A stretch of DNA of 64,000 bases from UBA6055 sp965203755 (GCA_965203755.1 OZ241910.1:1860001-1924000), one strand, 5' to 3'. Counted from the stretch's first letter, positions 34,608 through 42,600 are shown. Program-made: numbers and translations. The notes: generated by a model from the letters alone, not told the origin.

Positions 34608-35618
34608 ATGAAACCGACGCCCGCATTCTATATTTTTCATGGCGACGATGATATCAGCCGCGATCAGGCTTTGGCTAAGATGCGCGCGGCGATGGGCGAC
34701 GATGGCGATCTCAACCGGTCTGAATTTGACGGTGCGCTGGTCCCGGTGCCAGAAGTGCTGGCGGCGGTGAAGTCCTTTCCCTTTTTGTCGGATAAACGGC
34801 TGGTGATTGTCAAGGGCTTGATCAGCCATATCACCCGCCGAGGCGCCGGGCAAGCCGGCAAAAAAGCCGCCGAACGGCTGATCGCAGAGTTGCCTAATCT
34901 GCCGGATTATGCGCGGCTGGTCATGGTTGAAGCGGCGCTGCTCTCTGATAAAAACAAGCTGCTCAAAGCGGCGCGGGGGATGGAGAACGGGTATATTGGC
35001 GCGTTCAAAAAGCCGAAGAACCTGACCGGCTGGATTGTCAGCCGCGCCAAAGCCGAATATGACGCCGAAATCACCCCCCAGGCGGCGCAGGCGGTCGCCA
35101 GCGTCGTCAGTGATGACCTGCGCCGCGCTGATAACGAACTCTACAAGCTGGTTTGTTATGTGAATGGCGCGCACCCCATCCATGAAGCGGATGTCGCCGC
35201 CCTGACCCCCTATGTGCCAGAGGCGAATGTCTTTGAAATGGTGGATGCTCTGGCCAATGGAGACGGCAGTCGGGCGCTGCGGCTGATTCATCAGGCTTTG
35301 CATGACAACCCGCGCGACCCCGGCTTTGGCTTGTTTGGGCTGATTGTGCGCCAGTTTCGTCTGCTGCTGATGGTCAGCGATCATCTGAATCAGGGCGGCG
35401 GCGCGGGTAATCAGGCGATTGCCAAGGCGCTGGCGGTGCATCCCTTTGTGGCTGGCAAAATCGCGCAGCAGTCGCGGGCTTTCACGACAGAGCAGCTGGA
35501 TGCCATCCTCAAGCGGCTGCAAAGATATGACCAGGATATGAAAACCGGCCGCATTGAGGCGCGGCTGGCGCTCGATTTGCTGGTGACGAGTTTAACGCGC
35601 AAGCAAGTTTTCGAATAG
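34608..35618 (+). CDS. holA: DNA polymerase III subunit delta
   Basis: A 336-residue delta subunit of the clamp loader. Features are the start FYIFHGDDDISRDQALAKM, SFPFLSDKRLVIVKGL, ARLVMVEAALLSDKNKL, the domain II-III region (LRRADNELYKLVCYV, VFEMVDALANGDGSRALRLI) and the C-terminal ARLALDLLVTSLTRKQ. It opens the beta clamp. The bacterial family is poorly conserved but length and all segments fit. It follows the DUF6391 gene by four bases. Confidence 0.92.
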   Translation: MKPTPAFYIFHGDDDISRDQALAKMRAAMGDDGDLNRSEFDGALVPVPEVLAAVKSFPFLSDKRLVIVKGLISHITRRGAGQAGKKAAERLIAELPNLPDYARLVMVEAALLSDKNKLLKAARGMENGYIGAFKKPKNLTGWIVSRAKAEYDAEITPQAAQAVASVVSDDLRRADNELYKLVCYVNGAHPIHEADVAALTPYVPEANVFEMVDALANGDGSRALRLIHQALHDNPRDPGFGLFGLIVRQFRLLLMVSDHLNQGGGAGNQAIAKALAVHPFVAGKIAQQSRAFTTEQLDAILKRLQRYDQDMKTGRIEARLALDLLVTSLTRKQVFE

Positions 35619-35645
35619 CGATGAGATAGTGATGAGGATACGAAA

Positions 35646-36536
35646 ATGACGAGAGATACGATTCCAAGTATAAGTGATTTGTACAACCCAACATTAGAAG
35701 CCTTGCATAAACTGGGCGGGATAAGCACAACTCAAGAAATCAACACTGAAGTTATAACGATGCTAAATCTAACAGATGAGCAGCTTGAAGCACAAGCCAA
35801 TAGTGGTGGTTCCGTCGTTCATACTCGCCTAGGCAATGCAAAGACTAATCTTAAACGATATGGGCTTTTGGAAAACCCACGTGTCGGAGTCTGGGCGCTG
35901 ACAGAGGCAGGTCAAAACACTCGAACGGTGGATCCCCGTGACGTGAGACGGGTAGTACAGGAGCAAAGAGCAAAAAGACAAATAGAGAAAAGCGATGTGC
36001 CGCCGATAAAGGACGATGCTCCGATGCTGTCGGGAGAAGCACTCGATGCCGACGACATCATCGCCAGCCTGCTGGGATGGCGCGACGAATTATCCAGCCG
36101 GCTTCACGGGATGCCGCCAGCGGCATTTGAACGATTCTTCCTACATATTTTTCACAGCGAGGGCATCGGGAAGGTTGATGTGACCGGGCGCAGCGGCGAC
36201 GATGCGATAGAGGGCATGATGGAAAGCGGCGGCTTTTTGTCGCTGCGCGTGTCGTTTCGGTGCATCCGCGGCAGCGGCCTCATCAGTACCGGCGACGTGC
36301 ATAATTTCCGCCGTGAAGTAACGATGGGGCGGGCAAACAAGGGCCTGCTGGTCACGACCGGCAAGTTCACGCAAGAGGCAAGGCGAGAAGCCGCCCGCGG
36401 CGGCGCGCCTGAAATTGATTTGATAGATGGCGAACAGCTGATGGACAAGCTCAAGGAACTGTCGCTGGGCGTCAAGACCGAACGAGTCGTCGTCGAACGG
36501 GTGATGATTGACGCCGACTGGTTTCAGAACATTTAA
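35646..36536 (+). CDS. Mrr-type restriction endonuclease homologue with degenerate catalytic site
   Basis: A 296-residue protein with an N-terminal winged-helix domain (YNPTLEALHKLGGISTTQEI, LKRYGLLENPRVGVWALTEAG) and a C-terminal Mrr nuclease-fold domain (VDVTGRSGDDAIEG...). Compared with the next gene, catalytic Asp of GGIDG is Glu189 in DAIEG, and QCK is RCI (205-207), so both the metal-binding acid and the Lys are lost. It is probably inactive as a nuclease. The last 60 codons are nearly identical in DNA to those of the next gene, showing recent duplication or gene conversion. GAGG precedes the ATG. Confidence 0.85.
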   Translation: MTRDTIPSISDLYNPTLEALHKLGGISTTQEINTEVITMLNLTDEQLEAQANSGGSVVHTRLGNAKTNLKRYGLLENPRVGVWALTEAGQNTRTVDPRDVRRVVQEQRAKRQIEKSDVPPIKDDAPMLSGEALDADDIIASLLGWRDELSSRLHGMPPAAFERFFLHIFHSEGIGKVDVTGRSGDDAIEGMMESGGFLSLRVSFRCIRGSGLISTGDVHNFRREVTMGRANKGLLVTTGKFTQEARREAARGGAPEIDLIDGEQLMDKLKELSLGVKTERVVVERVMIDADWFQNI

Positions 36537-36581
36537 GTTTCCCGCCAGCCTGACGCGGGAGAAATCATAAAGGAGAATGCT

Positions 36582-37457
36582 GTGTCTGATATTGCTGAAC
36601 TAAGGAAAAAAATTCGCCGCCTGGACTTGAGCAGCGCAATTCTTGAAGCGTTGCGCCGTCGGGGCGGCTCTGGTACGAACCGCGAAATACATGATGAGGT
36701 CGTCAAGCTGTTGGATCTCGACGATAAAATCGTGGAATTGCTGCTCAAAGAGGGGTCAAGCAAGACCGAGCTTGAGTTTCGTCTTGGATTCGAGCGAACC
36801 GGGCTGAAGAAATTTGGCTTGCTGGAAAATTTCGGGCGCGGTATATGGTCGCTCACTGCCGAGGGCAGGCAGACCAAAGAACTCGATCACGCCAAACTCG
36901 CGAAGGTCTGGGAGAAAACGGAGTCGGTCAAAGACGAAACAGAAATGCCGCCAATCGAATCACCGGAACCCGATGAAGAAGATGACATCTCATCTTGGCG
37001 CGATGCCCTGCTTGCCCTTCTTCATCAGATGGATCCGGCGGCATTTGAACGGCTCTTCCAGCGGATACTGCGCGAGGATGGTTTTTACCAGGTTGATGTG
37101 ACCGGGCGCAGCGGCGATGGCGGTATTGATGGCATTGGAGTCATCCGCGTCGGCGGCTTCCTTTCGTTTCGGGCGCTGTTTCAATGCAAGCGATACAAAG
37201 GTTCGATTGGCGCCGGTGTTGTGCGCGATTTTCGCGGGGCGATGGTCGGGCGGACGGACAAGGGGCTCATTGTCACCACGGGACATTTTACACAAGCGGC
37301 CAAAAGAGAGGCGACCCGTGACGGCGCTCCCGAAATTGATTTGATAGATGGCGAACAGCTGATGGACAAACTCAAGGAACTGTCATTAGGTGTGAAGACG
37401 AAGAAAGTCGTCGTCGAACGGGTGATGATTGACGCCGATTGGTTTCAGAACATTTGA
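36582..37457 (+). CDS. Mrr-type restriction endonuclease, intact catalytic motif
   Basis: A 291-residue protein starting at GTG, with AAAGGAG upstream. It has a winged-helix N-terminus (LEALRRRGGSGTNREIHDEV, LKKFGLLENFGRGIWSLTAEG) and a C-terminal Mrr_cat domain with GRSGDGGIDG (Asp183) and FQCKRYKGSIG (Gln201, Lys203), the canonical PD-(D/E)xK variant of Mrr. Mrr enzymes cut modified (methylated) DNA. It lies 45 bases after a degenerate paralogue and before a third, truncated copy. The solitary methyltransferase at 25.8 kb is not adjacent. Confidence 0.9.
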   Translation: MSDIAELRKKIRRLDLSSAILEALRRRGGSGTNREIHDEVVKLLDLDDKIVELLLKEGSSKTELEFRLGFERTGLKKFGLLENFGRGIWSLTAEGRQTKELDHAKLAKVWEKTESVKDETEMPPIESPEPDEEDDISSWRDALLALLHQMDPAAFERLFQRILREDGFYQVDVTGRSGDGGIDGIGVIRVGGFLSFRALFQCKRYKGSIGAGVVRDFRGAMVGRTDKGLIVTTGHFTQAAKREATRDGAPEIDLIDGEQLMDKLKELSLGVKTKKVVVERVMIDADWFQNI

Positions 37458-37519
37458 GCCTTTCCTGTCAGCTTGACGCCGAGTTAAAATCATTTTCCGA
37501 TAGCGACAAGGAGAAAGCA

Positions 37520-37884
37520 ATGGCGCTCACCCCAGATTTTCACGAATTGTACAATCCGATGCTGCGAGCATTGCACAATCTGGGCGGTTCAGGCACGAAC
37601 CAGGAAATCCTCAGCGAAGTTGTGAAAATAATGAACCTGACCGACGAGCAAAGCGAAGTGGCAGAGTTTCGCTTGAGTTGGATAAGAACCTATCTAAAAA
37701 GATACGGTCTCATAGAAAATCCAAGACGCGGGTTTTGGACGCTCACAGACGAAGGCAAAAACACCACAGAGGTTGACCCAGTAGTGGTATTTCGCGTTGC
37801 CCAGCGAATGATAGATGAGGAAAAGGGGCGGCGGTAAAACTGAAGTCGGTCATCATCGACCGCGAGTGGTTTGAGCGCATCTAA
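37520..37884 (+). pseudogene. Third Mrr copy, reduced to its N-terminal domain plus a C-terminal remnant
   Basis: ATG 37520 (AAGGAG upstream) opens a 105-residue frame ending at 37837: FHELYNPMLRALHNLGGSGT, NLTDEQSEVAEF, LKRYGLIENPRRGFWTLTDEG, the same winged helix as the two genes before it. The nuclease domain is missing. Just downstream in another frame, 37834-37884 encodes VKLKSVIIDREWFERI, matching the paralogue ending ERVMIDADWFQNI. An internal deletion of a full-length Mrr gene explains both pieces. The 105-residue protein may still be made, possibly as a DNA-binding regulator. Confidence 0.75.
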
Positions 37885-38519
37885 GTCCCTTCATCGGCGG
37901 CTAACCGGTCAACAAACTGCTGTGCGCGCCGCCGTAGCTTGTCCCAGTCGCCGTCGGCGACAGCTTGATCGTTCACCAGCGCCGACCCGACCCCCACCGC
38001 AAAAGCCCCATCATCAAAGAACCCGCGGATGTTATCGACAGTCACGCCGCCGGTGGGCATCAAGCGCAGATGCGGCAGGGGCGCAAGCAGGTCTTTGATA
38101 TAACCGCGGGCGAGATGATTGGCGGGGAAGACTTTGACCACACTCGCGCCCCATTCCCAAGCCTGCTGAATCTCGGTGGGGGTAAAGGCGCCCGGCATGG
38201 CTGGCAAATCAAGCGCGGCGCAGGCATGAATGACCGCGGCTTTGCTCACCGGCGAGACGACAAACTGACTGCCGGCGGCGGCCACTGCCCGAACCTGTTT
38301 GGCTGTGATGACCGAACCGGCGCCGATGACGGCGGCGTCATCAACGAATTGGCGCATCCTGGCGATAGTCGATACCGCATCCGGGTTGGTCAGCGTGAAT
38401 TCAATGGCGCCGATGCCGCCTTCAATCAGAGCCGCGCTGATGTATTGCGCGCTTGATAAATCGTCCAGGCGGACAATGGCAACGATTTTGCGTGCAGCGA
38501 TTCGTTCCAGTACAGTCAT
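37881..38519 (-). CDS. eda: KDPG/KHG aldolase
   Basis: A 212-residue class I aldolase of the 2-dehydro-3-deoxyphosphogluconate / 4-hydroxy-2-oxoglutarate type. It has KIVAIVRLDDL, GIGAIEFTLTNPDAV with catalytic Glu, VIGAGSVIT, LPAMPGAFTPTEI and ASVVKVFPAN with the Schiff-base Lys, then RLMPTGGVTVDN. It cleaves KDPG to pyruvate and glyceraldehyde-3-phosphate. No edd or kinase is adjacent. ATG 38519 with AGAAGG upstream is preferred to 38549. Its end touches the Mrr remnant tail to tail. Confidence 0.92.
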   Translation of the reverse strand: MTVLERIAARKIVAIVRLDDLSSAQYISAALIEGGIGAIEFTLTNPDAVSTIARMRQFVDDAAVIGAGSVITAKQVRAVAAAGSQFVVSPVSKAAVIHACAALDLPAMPGAFTPTEIQQAWEWGASVVKVFPANHLARGYIKDLLAPLPHLRLMPTGGVTVDNIRGFFDDGAFAVGVGSALVNDQAVADGDWDKLRRRAQQFVDRLAADEGT

Positions 38520-38602
38520 CGGCGCTACCTTCTGAATCAACTCAGCCAAGCCAGACTGTTTATTATAGCCAGAACGATGGCATCAGGCAAAACCTCCCAG
38601 CC

Positions 38603-39831
38603 CTAGCCGGCTGGCAGCAGCACCAGAGAACCTGGACTGTCAATCGAAACGCAGGTCTGCCCGTTAACCACGGTGGAAGCCAGCGGCGCCATCGCCCGCG
38701 GGCTCGTATTGGCGTCCAAAAAGATGACCCGGCCAACATGCGGGAAGCAGACCTCAACGCCCTGCTCGGCATAGCCATAGACATCCACAGCGTCGATAAA
38801 GCCAGCATCGATAAGCGACTGAACGCCGATGCCGGCGCCGTCAAGCTGACGGAAATAGACGCCGCTGTCCAAGCCAAAAGCGGGGCGGAAAGTCATGCCC
38901 GTGCTTGTCTGCAAGGCGATGTGGGTGGCGGCTATCTGCGGCCGCGGCGTCGCCGTGGACGTTGGCATTGGCGTCGGGTCTTTGCGTTTTCGCCTTGGCG
39001 CCAGCACACCCAAGTAGCGGGCCCCGCTGTCATCAAGGCTGGCAAGGCCATCGTCCCGCAATGAAATCGAGAGCGCCGGGTCGCCGGCCGGCTCATAGGT
39101 CGTCGGGTTGATGTTGTCGAGATTGTCCTGAAATCTAATGGCGCCGCGCAGTCGAAGCGTGGCGATATTGACCCTAATCACAAAGGGCTGGCCGCTGTTG
39201 TTAATGAAGGCGCCGCCGTTTATGGTGACCACAATGCCAAGGCCCCATATATTCAAAGCGCCGCCGCGCGCCGTGTGCCGCACCGGAGCCCGATTCCTCG
39301 TGAACTGTACATTCGTAAGATTGACCCGTGTGCCTGTACCGCTTACAGTCAAAACTGTGCGATATACATTGCCGTTGAAGGTGACGTTGTTGGCGTTAAA
39401 AGTCCCGGCTCTTACATCAATGCCGTCCCTCTCGCTGGTCCAGGTGCCGTTGCCAAAAATAATGACATCGTTCAGATTGAGAACCGCGCTTGCCCCGTTG
39501 ACCCGAATGATGTTGGTGATCGTGTTTCCACCTTGAATTTTGTAGCCATTGCCGTTGATGGTGAACTCGCCCGACTGAATGTGCATCCAGATTCCGCTTG
39601 TGGTTTGCGGAGTGCAGTTTTCGGTCAGGTTAAAGGTTTTTGGGGTTGTTTGCGCGGTCAGCACAACGGATTGCTGGGGGAGGCCGCAGGATGTCAGCGG
39701 AATTGCCGTCTGGCCTTGCGCTGGCAGGGCGAAAGCGAAGGCCAGCAGGCAAAACAGCAAAGCTGTCATACGGTACATAATTCCCCCCCCCCCCCCCCCC
39801 GCATTTGTCGATTCAGATGTTGAATGGCCAT
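38603..39831 (-). CDS. Secreted beta-helix protein, copy 1 (out of frame at poly-G tract)
   Basis: The body (from ATG 39778) has a Sec signal (MTALLFCLLAFAFALPAQGQ), a right-handed beta-helix-like part with repeated short strands (GEFTINGNGYKIQGG, INGGAFINNSGQ), a basic Thr/Pro linker (APRRKRKDPTPMPTSTATP) and a conserved C-terminal domain. The start with a strong RBS (GGGAGG, ATG 39831: MAIQHLNRQM) enters 18 G and then stops after 21 residues at a TGA overlapping the internal ATG of MTALLF. Tract lengths of 16 or 19 would join the frames. Reinitiation at the overlapping ATGA, or direct initiation at 39778, could still give protein. Function unknown. Confidence 0.75.
39783..39800 (-). repeat. 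Homopolymer of 18 (G in the sense strand)
   Basis: Eighteen C on the plus strand, located between the RBS-supported ATG (39831) and the signal-peptide ATG (39778) of beta-helix copy 1. The in-frame requirement is n = 1 modulo 3; 18 is out of frame. Confidence 0.9.
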
Positions 39832-39875
39832 GAGGTTTTTCCTCCCTCGCAAGCATATCATAATCGCCAAAGCGT

Positions 39876-39904
39876 ATTATGCTGCCAAGCGCGCCTCTTG
39901 TCAA
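39876..39904 (-). promoter_or_regulatory. Promoter of beta-helix copy 1
   Basis: Read on the minus strand: TTGACA, 17 bases, CATAAT, starting transcription about 38 bases before the ATG at 39831. The same element precedes copy 2, differing from it only just outside the hexamers. Confidence 0.75.
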
Positions 39905-39965
39905 ATCAGTTTTCTGTTTTTCTTTGTCCTTCGCGCGTCGTCTGTGGCGAGCTTTGTTTTAGCGC

Positions 39966-40029
39966 GATGATGAATCGGGCCCCTTGCGGCAGAAACTTCC
40001 GAACCGTGTCGGAGCTTAACGGCAGCAGC
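39966..40029 (+). pseudogene. Truncated SRP RNA copy
   Basis: About 64 bases matching the 5' half of the SRP RNA gene at 41447. The promoter and the 3' strand of the stem are missing, and the conserved GTCAGG of the SRP54-binding loop reads GTCGGA. It ends at the duplication junction, where the stop codon of beta-helix copy 2 begins. Confidence 0.8.
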
Positions 40030-40030
40030 C

Positions 40031-41257
40031 CTAGTCGGCCGGCAGCAGCACCAGCGAACCTGGACTGTCAATCGAAACGCAGGTCTGCCCGTTAACCACG
40101 GTGGAAGCCAGCGGCGCCATCGCCCGCGGGCTCGTATTGGCGTCCAAAAAGATGACCCGGCCAACATGCGGGAAGCAGACCTCAACGCCCTGCTCGGCAT
40201 AGCCATAGACATCCACGGCGTCGATAAAGCCAGCATCGATAAGCGACTGAACGCCGATGCCGGCGCCGTCAAGCTGACGGAAATAGACGCCGCTGTCCAA
40301 GCCAAAAGCGGGGCGGAAAGTCATGCCCGTGCTTGCCTGCAAGGCGATGTGGGTGGCGGCTATCTGCGGCCGCGGCGTCGCCGTGGACGTTGGCATTGGC
40401 GTCGGGTCTTTGCGTTTTCGCCTTGGCGCCAACACACCCAAGTAGCGGGCCCCGCTGTCATCAAGGTTGGCAGAGCCATCGTCCCGCAATGAGATCGGGA
40501 TCGCCGAGTGGGGAACCGGACCACTTCCGGGGAGGGGGCCGTCTGGATTGCTCTCAAATTTAATGTCGCCGCGCAGTCGAAGCGTGGCGAGATTGACCCT
40601 TATCACAAAGGGTTGGTTGGCGTTATGAAAGAAGGTGGCGCCGTCTATGGTGACCACAATGCCGCTGCCCCATATATTCAAAGCGCCGCCGCGCGCGCTG
40701 TACCGCGCCGGAGACCGATTCTTCGTGAACCGTACATTCGTAAGATTGACCCGTGTGCCTGTACCGCTTACACTCAAAACTGTGCGATATACATTGCCGT
40801 TGAAGGTGACGTCGTTGGCGTTAAAAGTCCCGGCTCTTACATCAATGCCGTCCCACTGTTCGCTCCAGGAGCCGTTGCCAAAAATAATGATATTGTTCAG
40901 ATGGAGAACCGCGTTTGCCCCGCTGACCCGAATGATGTTGCTGATCCTGTTTCCACCTTGAATTTGGTGGCCATTGCCGTTGATGGTGAACTCGCCCGAC
41001 TGAATGTTCATCCAGATACCTCCGCTTGTGATTTGCGGAGTGCAGTCCTCGGTCAGGTTAAAGGTTTTTGGGGTTGTTTGCGCGGTCAGCACAACGGATT
41101 GCAAGGGGAGGCCGCAGGGTAGAAGCGTAATTGCCGTCTGGCCTTGCGCTGGCAGGGCGAAAGCGAAGGCCAGCAGGCAAAACAGCAAAGCTGTCATACG
41201 GTACATAATTCCCCCCCCCCCCCCCCGCATTTGTCGATTCAGATGTTGAATGGCCAT
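40031..41257 (-). CDS. Secreted beta-helix protein, copy 2 (in frame at poly-G tract)
   Basis: A 408-residue paralogue of copy 1, in frame from ATG 41257 (RBS GGGAGG) through MAIQHLNRQMR, a Gly run encoded by 16 G, and the Sec signal MYRMTALLFCLLAFAFALPA. The beta-helix part differs at many positions from copy 1 (for example IDGATFFHNANQ against INGGAFINNSGQ) while the last 150 residues differ at only two. Cys residues near both ends of the mature protein are conserved. Probably exported and surface-associated; no enzymatic motif is visible and the role is unknown. Confidence 0.82.
   Translation of the reverse strand: MAIQHLNRQMRGGGGGIMYRMTALLFCLLAFAFALPAQGQTAITLLPCGLPLQSVVLTAQTTPKTFNLTEDCTPQITSGGIWMNIQSGEFTINGNGHQIQGGNRISNIIRVSGANAVLHLNNIIIFGNGSWSEQWDGIDVRAGTFNANDVTFNGNVYRTVLSVSGTGTRVNLTNVRFTKNRSPARYSARGGALNIWGSGIVVTIDGATFFHNANQPFVIRVNLATLRLRGDIKFESNPDGPLPGSGPVPHSAIPISLRDDGSANLDDSGARYLGVLAPRRKRKDPTPMPTSTATPRPQIAATHIALQASTGMTFRPAFGLDSGVYFRQLDGAGIGVQSLIDAGFIDAVDVYGYAEQGVEVCFPHVGRVIFLDANTSPRAMAPLASTVVNGQTCVSIDSPGSLVLLPAD
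41211..41226 (-). repeat. Homopolymer of 16 (G in the sense strand)
   Basis: Sixteen C on the plus strand, at the same place as the 18-base tract of copy 1. With n = 16 the RBS-supported ATG (41257) and the signal peptide (ATG 41206) are in one frame. Confidence 0.9.
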
Positions 41258-41301
41258 GAGGTTTTTCCTCCCTCGCAAGCATATCATAATCGCCAAAACG
41301 T

Positions 41302-41330
41302 ATTATGCTGCCAAGCGCGCCTCTTGTCAA
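41302..41330 (-). promoter_or_regulatory. Promoter of beta-helix copy 2
   Basis: Minus-strand TTGACA, 17-base spacer, CATAAT, with predicted start near 41295. It is divergent from the SRP RNA promoter at 41412-41440. Confidence 0.75.
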
Positions 41331-41411
41331 GTCATTTTTCTGTTTTTTCTTTGTCCTTCGCGTCGTCTGTGGCGAGCTTTGCTTTAGCGCGATGGCTCTG
41401 TTACAGCGATA

Positions 41412-41440
41412 TTGACACCAGCCGCGCCCGCGATTATACT
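41412..41440 (+). promoter_or_regulatory. Promoter of the SRP RNA gene
   Basis: Perfect TTGACA (41412-41417), a 17-base spacer and TATACT (41435-41440). Predicted start is about 41447, matching the 5' side of the RNA's closing stem. Confidence 0.85.
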
Positions 41441-41446
41441 TAACAT

Positions 41447-41592
41447 ACAACGTGCTTGCCCGCGATGATGAGTCGGGCCCCTTGCGGCAGAAACTTCCGA
41501 ACCGTGTCAGGGCTTAACGGCAGCAGCACTAAGGAATTCGTCTGGGTGTCTTGTGGATTCCTGACTCATCATCAGGCGCAAGCACGTTTTGT
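41447..41592 (+). ncRNA. ffs: Signal recognition particle RNA, bacterial small type
   Basis: A consensus promoter precedes a transcript whose ends pair: ACGTGCTTGC (41450-41459) with GCAAGCACGT (41578-41587), and GATGATGAGTC with GACTCATCATC. The apex has the SRP54-binding hallmark: GAACCGTG, GTCAGG, then AGCAGC and ACTAAGGAA, around a stem capped by UAAC, a URRC-type SRP tetraloop. TTCC/GGAA flanks form the next helix. T-rich TTTTGTTTT ends it. The RNA binds Ffh and targets membrane proteins. At about 145 bases it is longer than E. coli 4.5S because of the extended closing stem. No Alu domain is evident. Confidence 0.88.
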
Positions 41593-41604
41593 TTTCCGCG
41601 CCGG

Positions 41605-42258
41605 TCAGCGCAGGCGGGCGCTGGTAATCACCGCATTAAACTGACGGCAGAAAACAACCGCCGATTGATACACGGTCACATCATGGCCGCTGGGCAGGAA
41701 ATAATTCTGATTGCCGCTGCTGCCTTTGAGCCGTCCCAGGTCAAGGAAACTCTTGCCGACTTCGACGGCGTTGCGCGGCTGTGGGTCGCGCGCGAGATAC
41801 ACATAGACATTGCCCCCGCGCGCCGATGTGAAATCTTCAAAGCGCAAAATATGACGTCCATCGGGCAGCTGATACAGGGCTGCTGTGCCTTCGCCCCAAT
41901 GCAGCGCGTCAATCTCGATGAAATTGCCCGCCGCCAGCGTCCTGCCGCCGGCGACCGCGCTTCGGTCCTGCTCATTCGACGGCGCCGCTGCCGTCCCGCG
42001 CACCGCAACCCGCGCCATCTCCAGCGCCATCGCCGCATCCTTGCCGCGCAGTTCCAGCAGGGCATTGCGCTCCGCCGCCGGCAAGGCGAGGAACTCGTCC
42101 TGCAAGTCCAGTTCCAGCCCCGGAAATGCCTCTTGCACCCGCGCATCCGGCAAGTGACCGCGCCACAGCGGAAAGGTCCAGACGGCCGCCGCCATCACAG
42201 CGACCAGGGTAATCATCAGTAATCGAAATCGCAAATCCATCGGTGTCTGTTCCGCCAT
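41605..42258 (-). CDS. DM13 domain membrane-anchored protein
   Basis: About 217 residues: an N-terminal membrane anchor (LLMITLVAVMAAAVWTFPLW), a helical region, and a C-terminal DM13 domain (GNFIEIDALHWGEGTAALYQ, HILRFEDFTSARGGNVYVYL, FLDLGRLKGSSGNQNYFLPS, SAVVFCRQFNAVITSARL). DM13 domains are proposed redox or electron-transfer modules; the conserved Cys lies in VVFCRQF. ATG 42258 and ATG 42240 are both possible. It converges with ffs. Confidence 0.8.
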   Translation of the reverse strand: MAEQTPMDLRFRLLMITLVAVMAAAVWTFPLWRGHLPDARVQEAFPGLELDLQDEFLALPAAERNALLELRGKDAAMALEMARVAVRGTAAAPSNEQDRSAVAGGRTLAAGNFIEIDALHWGEGTAALYQLPDGRHILRFEDFTSARGGNVYVYLARDPQPRNAVEVGKSFLDLGRLKGSSGNQNYFLPSGHDVTVYQSAVVFCRQFNAVITSARLR

Positions 42259-42600
42259 CCCATCAAATTGTGGCACAGCCCGCCCGTCCCGACAACCGCT
42301 GTCTTTGCCGGCCGGCGGCGCTATAATAGGCTTATCACAGTCGGGGCGGCAAATCATGCCCCTTCGCTTTGAATGGAGAGACGACAGCGAATTTGTAAAA
42401 TCTGCACAGCTTTTGAGACTTCATCCTGAAACAAACGTATAAACAATAAGCGCTTGAACGTAAATGCAAACATCAAAATTGTATAAGTATTTGTCGAACT
42501 CAAGTGCAAATTCGGGAAATTGTCGTTACAATTCGTCTATTAAAAGGTGAAAGGAGTGGGGTGAATTGGCAAGGCGAGGCCGCCTGTTTGCCCGACAGAC
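42259..42600. other. Intergenic region without a supported gene
   Basis: About 340 bases, A+T-rich in its second half. A 29-codon frame at 42357-42446 (MPLRFEWRDDSEFVKSA...) is preceded by GGGGCGG but has no recognisable homologue. Nothing else is supported. Confidence 0.4.

Larger units (their letters stand above)
38598..41530 (-). repeat. Tandem duplication, about 1.43 kb unit, two copies
   Basis: Unit 1 (about 38598-40029) and unit 2 (about 40029-41530) each hold a secreted beta-helix gene, its promoter, and part or all of the SRP RNA gene. The C-terminal third of the two genes and the promoter/leader are almost identical; the beta-helix part is more diverged. The junction falls inside the SRP RNA sequence, so unit 1 carries a truncated SRP RNA. 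Unit 1 also lacks about 70 bases that include the ffs promoter. Confidence 0.9.

Noticed and set aside
30689..41226. Treating the homopolymers as pure assembly artefacts and ignoring them
   Set aside because: Their non-random placement at start/signal junctions in three genes, with coupling and RBS evidence for the alternative frames, argues for a biological role, though exact lengths may be wrong.
41447..41592. SRP RNA region considered as a riboswitch or antisense RNA to the DM13 gene
   Set aside because: It has its own promoter, closing stem and the SRP54-binding loop, and ends before the DM13 coding region.
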